A stretch of DNA of 64,000 nucleotides from Distichodus sexfasciatus (lineage: Eukaryota > Chordata > Actinopteri > Characiformes > Distichodontidae). The stretch covers positions 97,942 through 161,941 of the forward strand of contig JAVGVS010000290.1 of assembly GCA_032718565.1 (NCBI GenBank). The letters are read 5' to 3'. The notes beneath the pieces were generated by a model, which was not told where the DNA came from, did not search any database, and was given only the letters and a program-made list of their open reading frames with translations. Shown piece by piece: positions 61,301 through 64,000 of the stretch; the stretch's first letter is position 1; each line of letters opens with the position of its first letter. The position numbers and the translations under genes are program-made.

Positions 61301-61780
61301 ACTCTTTGCAGCTCAGAAGCCATACCGGATGAACAAGAACAAGCGTTACGAAGGACACAAGGTCAGTGAGTTTGATGCTGAGGCTATGCCACAGCGTGGT
61401 GCTTAGAGTCACCAATCGAACCACAACGAAATCCATACGCCATATCAGGCAGGGAATTGCTTCTCGTCACAATGTCAACAACTTCAGCTTGAATTTCTAT
61501 GAGCTTGTAGAGTCAGAGGTTTAAGGTCTGATAGATGTATTTCATTAATGTGTTGTAGGTGGAAGGTTATGCGACACACTGCGAGCTGTCTTCTGATGGA
61601 TCAGTGTTGACTTCAGGTAGTTCCACAGGCTCTGCACATTTCTATGACTTTCAGAGCACTCGCAACCTGCTCACACTCGATGCTCACAAGGAAGCGTGTA
61701 TGTGTGTGACTTTCCACCCCGTCGTACCTGCTGTGGTTGCCACGTGTGACTGGGGAGGGGAGCTCAAAATATGGAACTGA
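31357..61780 (+). CDS. wdr25: WDR25, WD-repeat protein
   Basis: WD40-repeat protein of poorly known function, related in layout to the splicing factor CDC40/PRP17. Coding exons: 31357-31944, 45320-45467, 56618-56748, 60142-60312, 61221-61361, 61559-61780. All join in frame to 466 residues; the human protein is longer (about 544). The first about 165 residues are acidic and disordered (MNSLVDYADSDSEES, then PPPGGLRPYVSKRQK). WD repeats start near AHQGPINTIQWCP and include SASMDKTLKVWD, SGSFDNTATVTDVETG, GGLSSEVNAWDSRS, DRTLIAWDFATT and the final DWGGELKIWN. The start is the first in-frame ATG, before the family's N-terminal LVDYADSDSE motif. Introns 1 and 2 are 13.4 and 11.1 kb and hold most mobile elements of the window. 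It is divergent from WARS1. Confidence 0.94.
31945..34229 (+). other. Repeat-poor 5' part of WDR25 intron 1
   Basis: About 2.3 kb with no recognisable transposon, in an intron otherwise crowded with them. It contains motifs common in vertebrate enhancers, such as gtgcataattaac (about 32133) and the partly palindromic atcaccatggttac (32561-32574). No coding frame. Possible conserved non-coding DNA; this is inference. Confidence 0.35.
34230..34716. mobile_element. hAT-type MITE with target duplication
   Basis: Ends taggggtgcacgattc and (right) gcacaccctta; both arms are rich in gattcgatt/aatcgattt. Flanks repeat with one mismatch: gtaaacgc (34222-34229) and gtaaacac (34717-34724). Confidence 0.85.
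34757..35806. mobile_element. hAT-type non-autonomous element with perfect 8-bp target duplication
   Basis: Starts tagagatg and ends catctcta. Flanked on both sides by gatagaac (34749-34756 and 35807-35814), a perfect 8-bp duplication. Ends are dense in atcggtatcgg motifs. Interior is about 1 kb with no transposase. A second copy is at 47611-48707. Confidence 0.9.
36661..36835 (+). mobile_element. tRNA-derived SINE, family S2 (L2-tailed), degenerate
   Basis: Head gggtgatggtggtctagtcg and B-box-like gggttctaattc, ending in gtgtcttctaaatgctgt. Other copies are at 49322, 60453 and 60785. Confidence 0.65.
37045..37355. mobile_element. Family A element, copy A4, long palindrome
   Basis: The left arm (gtgactctgcacgg through gaatcggacgacatatgact to gagtcgggtttctc) is repeated almost exactly in inverse orientation after a spacer of under 10 bases at about 37188-37197. 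The only large difference is about 20 bases (around attttgaaaatt) present in the right arm alone. The second half of the normal family A element is absent. Confidence 0.85.
38482..39367 (+). mobile_element. hAT element remnant with BED zinc-finger ORF
   Basis: Ends are inverted: tagggatgcaccgatcg at left and gccagcccta at right, with cggccgatc motifs at both. It encloses the N-terminus of a hAT transposase; most of the catalytic region is gone. Confidence 0.75.
38578..39051 (+). pseudogene. hAT transposase N-terminus (BED finger), truncated
   Basis: Begins MSVIWNFFTLNKEDEKFAIC. The BED zinc finger has CSKCKV and HLKTRH spaced for a C2H2 type. The family motif LCPKYTIIP follows near residue 135. 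The next family motif (RRYFSDVELPELL) lies in a different frame just downstream, so there is a frameshift, and sequence beyond it is deleted. Not a domesticated ZBED gene on this evidence. Confidence 0.75.
39640..39850. mobile_element. Right-end fragment of the 29441-type element
   Basis: Shares taataagttttgaaccgta and gctgcaaactgcatggcccc with 30110-30250. Internal expansion of tatgtactat-type sequence at about 39719-39770. Confidence 0.6.
39851..40693. other. Unassigned part of WDR25 intron 1
   Basis: No exon-like frame and no clear repeat ends. It separates two clusters of hAT elements. Confidence 0.35.
40694..41753. mobile_element. hAT-type element, about 1.06 kb
   Basis: Ends taggggtgcaacgatt and gttgcagcccta, with inverted gtcgac/tagtcg motifs. 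Flanks gtatggag (40686-40693) and gtatatag (41754-41761) agree at 6 of 8 positions. No intact transposase. Confidence 0.7.
41762..42481. mobile_element. hAT-type element abutting the previous one
   Basis: Ends tagggatgcaccgatcc and atcggtgcatcccca. It starts directly after the 8-base right flank of the element ending at 41753. Interior piece (ggaattagcgtgaatgtcga) matches the inverted fragment near 6400. Confidence 0.75.
42667..42840. mobile_element. 174-bp MITE with perfect 8-bp target duplication
   Basis: Arms gggcctggagggccggtgtc and (inverted) gacaccggccctccaggacc. Flanked by actctata on both sides (42659-42666; 42841-42848). hAT-type by duplication length. Confidence 0.88.
42849..43677. 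other. Unassigned part of WDR25 intron 1
   Basis: The stretch 42900-43300 reads like a decayed transposon-derived coding region (for example near 43066-43160), but no family motif is clear and frames are broken. Confidence 0.3.
43678..43961. mobile_element. TTAA-flanked MITE, copy 1
   Basis: TTAA at 43678-43681 and 43958-43961 flank inverted ends ggcctcgtccacacggacg and cgtccgtgtgaacgaggcc. The interior has many aacgcc/ggcgtt motifs. A copy in inverse orientation is at 63428-63753. TTAA suggests a piggyBac-type origin. Confidence 0.75.
44021..44413. mobile_element. pogo/Tigger-like MITE
   Basis: Inverted ends cagtggtaccttgacttag and aagtcaaggcacctctg flanked by TA. Internal gagtttttcgagatacgag is typical of this group. 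About 393 bases, non-autonomous. Confidence 0.7.
45760..45955. repeat. A/C-rich low-complexity tract in WDR25 intron 2
   Basis: Runs of acaac, aaacaaa and ataaataaa units. Open frames across this tract are low-complexity artefacts. Confidence 0.7.
45969..46511 (-). mobile_element. Internally deleted Tc1-like element
   Basis: Inverted ends cactaccagtcaaaggtttg and caaacttttgactggtagtg (right), flanked by TA (45967-45968, 46512-46513). The interior keeps transposase remnants (ccatctcgattgggtttgg). 543 bases. Confidence 0.85.
46521..46575. repeat. (TAA)n microsatellite
   Basis: Mostly ataataataa units just outside the right end of the Tc1-like element. Confidence 0.85.
47096..47325 (-). mobile_element. 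tRNA-derived SINE, family S1
   Basis: Inverse copy: 3' end at 47096 (tttgtcattgtgaacac) and tRNA-like head at the right (cgttacgccactaactgccc). Confidence 0.8.
47611..48707. mobile_element. hAT-type element, second copy of the 34757 family
   Basis: Aligns over its whole length with 34757-35806 (gcataaatgacatttttc, agctgataaataaccacaac). It differs by many single-base deletions, for example atcgt for atcggt. I see no matching 8-bp flanks. Confidence 0.8.
49322..49515 (-). mobile_element. tRNA-derived SINE, family S2 (L2-tailed)
   Basis: L2-type tail at the left (cagcatttagcacacgctct then tatccaaagcgac); tRNA-like head at the right (tcctaccactaggccacc). Confidence 0.8.
50788..51150. mobile_element. 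Family A element, copy A5
   Basis: Both termini intact: gtgactctgcacggcaaaac and gttttgccgtgcagagtcac. AAAT lies on both outer sides. 363 bases; the block starting gtagcactcacagacgc is mostly missing. Confidence 0.85.
51480..52320 (+). other. Repeat-poor stretch with clustered TAATTA sites in WDR25 intron 2
   Basis: TTAATTAA at 51885-51892, TAATTATGCA at 51911-51920, TAATTAA at 52001-52007 and TTAATTAA at 52299-52306, with no recognisable mobile element. Homeodomain-type core sites at this density suggest a conserved enhancer, but AT-rich chance occurrence is possible. Confidence 0.35.
52453..53387. mobile_element. TTAA-flanked piggyBac-type element hosting a family A insertion
   Basis: TTAA at 52453-52456 and 53384-53387. 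Inverted ends cccttctgttatgtcgcggg and (right) cataacagaaggg, with subterminal gggtcaaattgaccc and ggtcaaactgaccc. Copy A6 lies inside; without it the element is about 520 bases. Confidence 0.85.
52610..53020. mobile_element. Family A element, copy A6, nested
   Basis: Termini tgactccgcacggcaaaacc and ggttttgctgtgcagagtca, with the shared interior in inverse orientation relative to A3 (aacgtagccgcgactgcacc). Sits inside the TTAA-flanked element. Confidence 0.82.
54001..54369 (-). mobile_element. tRNA-headed dispersed repeat with tgaatgaa tail
   Basis: On the minus strand it begins gggcggcacggtggcgcagc, has a B-box-like gggttcgagcc, and ends near aaagcggttcgg with a (tgaatgaa) tail. Such repeats are common in fish. 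I cannot name the family with certainty. Confidence 0.65.
55084..55290 (-). mobile_element. tRNA-derived SINE, family S1
   Basis: Left 3' end gtgaatgattatttgtcatt; body ggtaccttgctcatgag; right head truncated after ttcgaacctgcgacc. Confidence 0.78.
55626..55808. mobile_element. 183-bp hAT-type MITE
   Basis: Inverted ends cagcgtttctcaat and attgagaaacgctg; flanks tgttagac and ttttagac agree at 7 of 8 positions. Confidence 0.85.
56437..56555 (-). mobile_element. SINE family S1 fragment near WDR25 exon 3
   Basis: Matches only the 3' half (ttgtgaacacaac; cccatctgtgaaggagcagt). It ends about 60 bases before the exon 3 acceptor. Confidence 0.65.
56918..57375 (+). mobile_element. Probable Harbinger-type remnant
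   Basis: A frame from 57119 starts MERNGVLALAAALELDA and reaches KQLGEYHWF, resembling the N-terminus of fish PIF/Harbinger transposases. The outer parts carry an imperfect inverted match (tttttttgcgcagagagcgg against the far end). It stops at 57304; the catalytic region is absent. Confidence 0.45.
57557..58530 (-). mobile_element. Tc1-like element, truncated on the transposase N-terminal side
   Basis: Left end tagtgctatgcaaaagtttg then ggcacccc. The minus-strand frame 58233-57787 holds the transposase catalytic C-terminus: QHNNDPKHRSK (second Asp) and NITENVW (Glu). The opposite inverted end is missing. Confidence 0.8.
58870..59990 (-). pseudogene. Tc1-like transposase pseudogene
   Basis: Broken minus-strand frames run from MSKTKEISVELRKKI (ATG at 59854) through GGGIMLWGCL and DNDPKHTSK to SPDHNPMESLW. 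They are separated by frameshifts and by a short insertion with cctaagcctagac units at about 59235-59272. It lies in the intron just before WDR25 exon 4. Confidence 0.75.
60453..60592 (+). mobile_element. SINE family S2, degenerate
   Basis: Head gatggtggtctaatggtctg, then gggttcaaagt, ending with ctttggataagagcatttgc. Confidence 0.65.
60607..61067 (-). mobile_element. SINE family S1 split by an S2 SINE
   Basis: The left part (60607-60784) and right part (60981-61067) together form one S1 copy in inverse orientation. The S2 copy between them is flanked by AATACC on both sides. Confidence 0.85.
60785..60980 (+). mobile_element. SINE family S2 (L2-tailed), full-length, nested
   Basis: Head tgggtgatggtggcctagtg, B-box-like gggttcgtatcc, tail gtaagtcgctctggataaga then gtgtctgctaaatgc. 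Target duplication AATACC at 60779-60784 and 60981-60986. Confidence 0.88.
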
Positions 61781-63427
61781 CTAACAGAGGCTTATTTTTA
61801 CGGTAAAATCATACTGGACGATTTGAAATGAAAGAAATGTGAACATTTGCTATATGTGTGATAAGAAAATAGCTTGAAAAATGTAAATCAGTTGTAAAAT
61901 CCCAGCAGTTCTCTCCTTAGACATTAGTAAATTATTGTGACATTTTGTAAAGTTGTTTCTCAAATCCAATTTCCAATTTTAATTTAGCATGCAACTAGCG
62001 CATTGTTTTTCCATAAAAATAACAGCCATATTGGGCATATTGTAGTTCTAACGATTATGCATATTCAGTGTAACACACAAAGGCAAATACAACCGTTGAG
62101 TTCCGTTATAAAAAGAACAAATGAAGCATGAACATTGTTTGATGTGTTAACGAAGGACCAAAGTCTGTCCCGTTATCAGGTAAGGACTGAACAAAAATGA
62201 TTTCATTTTTCATATTTATTTACTAAACATACACAAATGTGCCATGCGCCAAGCAAACAAACAACTTGTTTCTCCTCTTAACGTTTTCAGGAATTTGAGG
62301 TAGAATAGGATTGGAAAGAGCTATCAGGGACGTCGGAAACAGCATTCAACAGAAGTCGCAGTCTCATCTTAGTAAACAAGTCATTATTTTATAGCATATT
62401 TAAGGACTATATTTTAACAACAAATTTCTGACCAGAGGCGGTGGTGACTTCAAGCATTTTTGTGAGGTCATACATAAATAAATTTTATACATGTTTTCTT
62501 TCTTTATTCTGACTGGATTGCGTACTTTTTCAAAGCCTCATCCTAGAATTTTGTAACTGTTAAGGGCAACTATGACACTATCATGCACTACAGGTGTCCT
62601 TATGTTGTATGTTTTTATACATATCAGAAGACTTGGGTGAAGTATTCCTTTACCCAGCTCATTTAACAAGTTTATGGTGTCATCAGTAGTGATATCAGCT
62701 TGAAGTTTTTTGGCCCATTAAGTTGGTCCAGGAAGTATCGCTCCCCAGCTGATTGTTTTGGGGGGGGGATCACGTTAATGATAACAGCAAACAGACATGC
62801 AGTTTCCAGGCATCATTAGTCGTTTCCTTGTCTGTGTTGCATGTGCTCTTTTGACGAGTCATTGGGTGTGATTACATAAAATAGACATTTGAACTATAAA
62901 TCAGAAGATCAGTAATACAAACGACGGCATAAAAGAACTTGTAATGAAACTTAAGTTGTTGCGAGTTCTTTTTCGTTGCGTGTGCTCAAGTGGAGGCTTT
63001 ATCTGGCTGTGCGCGTGCATACAGTATGTGTGTATCTATAGACACACGCCTCTAATTTCAGCGTAAGCTGAAAATGAAATGGAAAATAAGAAATACCTTG
63101 GCACAAGTCCTGTTTTTGCACACTTACAATTAGGGAAATATCTTCATCTTACACTTGGGGATCTTTGTTTATTCTTCATACCTGATACAGGTAAGCCAAG
63201 TTAATGACTCCATGTCTGATCTTGAAAGTAAAGTAAACGTGGTTTGGTGAAGATCATGTAGAACTGGCTTGAAAAACTCAAGCTTTAGACCACTAACCAT
63301 ATCTTTACATACATGTTTGGACTAGTACACGCTTTAGTAAATACTGTGTAACTATACTATACTATTATACAGTTCCTCAGATGTACAAAAATAGATGTCT
63401 CACTATAGAAGTGCTCAGTATACCTAA
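61781..63427. other. WDR25 3' flank
   Basis: Contains the probable WDR25 3' UTR, then AT-rich sequence with no gene or clear repeat that I can recognise. Confidence 0.4.
62477..62482 (+). promoter_or_regulatory. Candidate polyadenylation signal for WDR25
   Basis: AATAAA about 700 bases beyond the WDR25 stop, in AT-rich sequence with a T-rich stretch following. Not confirmed by any transcript. Confidence 0.35.
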
Positions 63428-63753
63428 GGCCTCGTTCACACCGACGTCTGAACCAGGCGTTTTTCTGGCGTTCGTGGCGCCAGGTGAGTTTACCCAGTTT
63501 TTCTGCTCATTGGAGCAAATCAAAGAGTCCACACGGGCGTCCAGCACCGGCGTTTGGCCGGCTGCGCGTTCGGGTGGCGTCAAATAAACGCTGCACGCAA
63601 CGTTTTCTTGCCGTCAAAATCTCGACGAACGCGAGAAAAACGACGCTATTGCGAACGCCAGTGAAACGCCAATCGAACGCAGCTACAAGACGCAGCAAAA
63701 ACGCGTATGGCGTTCAGAGGGCGTTCATTTCGAACGTCCGTGTGGACGAGGCC
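63428..63753. mobile_element. MITE, copy 2 of the 43678 family, inverse orientation
   Basis: Ends ggcctcgttcacaccgacg and cgtccgtgtggacgaggcc. The right interior (acgcgtatggcgttcagagg) matches the left interior of copy 1 in inverse orientation. Flanking bases CTAA and CAAG are no longer TTAA. Confidence 0.7.
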
Positions 63754-64000
63754 CAAGAGTCACAACAGAAATGTACTACATATCAATCATGCCACACTGC
63801 TTTTAAAGATCGATTTTCCGTGAACACATAATCAGCTGACAGCTTGAAGTTTTTTGTCTGTTTTACCGCTGTATACCTAGATTTTAACGTTGGCAGGAGA
63901 TATTTCAGACAGTTCTACTATAAAACCCTGTTTATCAAATGCTACATCTGTGATACCTGCCCTGATTAATGTTTATAACCCTCTCATTTCCATATTGTAT

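Noticed and set aside
63377..63831. Frames on both strands near the right edge
   Set aside because: They lie inside a MITE, and the same peptides appear at 43649-43897 in the other copy.
1..64000. CRISPR arrays, operons, phage or virus genes
   Set aside because: The DNA is vertebrate; no regularly spaced repeats, bacterial gene clusters or viral genes were seen.

Overview
The window is vertebrate nuclear DNA, almost certainly from a ray-finned (teleost) fish. Genes are split into many short exons with GT/AG introns. The five encoded proteins are clear vertebrate orthologues. The intervening DNA is packed with fish-type mobile elements: Tc1/mariner relics, many hAT-type elements with 8-bp target duplications, TTAA-flanked elements, an L2-like LINE and tRNA-derived SINEs. 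I cannot name the species. No prokaryotic genes, CRISPR arrays or operons are present.

Layout: (1) 3.2-7.6 kb, + strand, the last four coding exons of FANCM (DNA translocase of the Fanconi anaemia pathway); the rest lies upstream of the window. (2) 7.6-16.5 kb, intergenic, mostly transposons, including a Tc1 element split by an L2-like LINE. (3) 16.7-20.8 kb, - strand, SLC25A29 (mitochondrial basic amino acid carrier), 4 exons, 306 aa. (4) 22.7-24.4 kb, + strand, SLC25A47 (mitochondrial carrier), 6 exons, 290 aa, head-to-head with SLC25A29. (5) 25.9-29.4 kb, - strand, WARS1 (cytoplasmic tryptophanyl-tRNA synthetase), 10 coding exons, 474 aa. (6) 31.4-61.8 kb, + strand, WDR25 (WD-repeat protein), 6 coding exons, 466 aa, with two giant introns (13.4 and 11.1 kb) full of repeats. 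(7) 61.8-64 kb, downstream flank with one MITE.

The order and orientation SLC25A29(-), SLC25A47(+), WARS1(-), WDR25(+) matches the human 14q32.2 arrangement as I know it, which supports the assignments. FANCM as the left neighbour differs from human, where it lies elsewhere on chromosome 14. Exon phases were checked by hand; every junction in the five gene models joins in frame.

I did not find a new gene system. The more interesting structure is in the repeats: a six-copy terminal-inverted-repeat family with one copy folded into a near-perfect 311-bp palindrome, several nested insertions that give a relative chronology, a SINE family sharing its 3' tail with the local L2 LINE, and repeat-poor intronic stretches of WDR25 with clustered homeodomain-type TAATTA sites.
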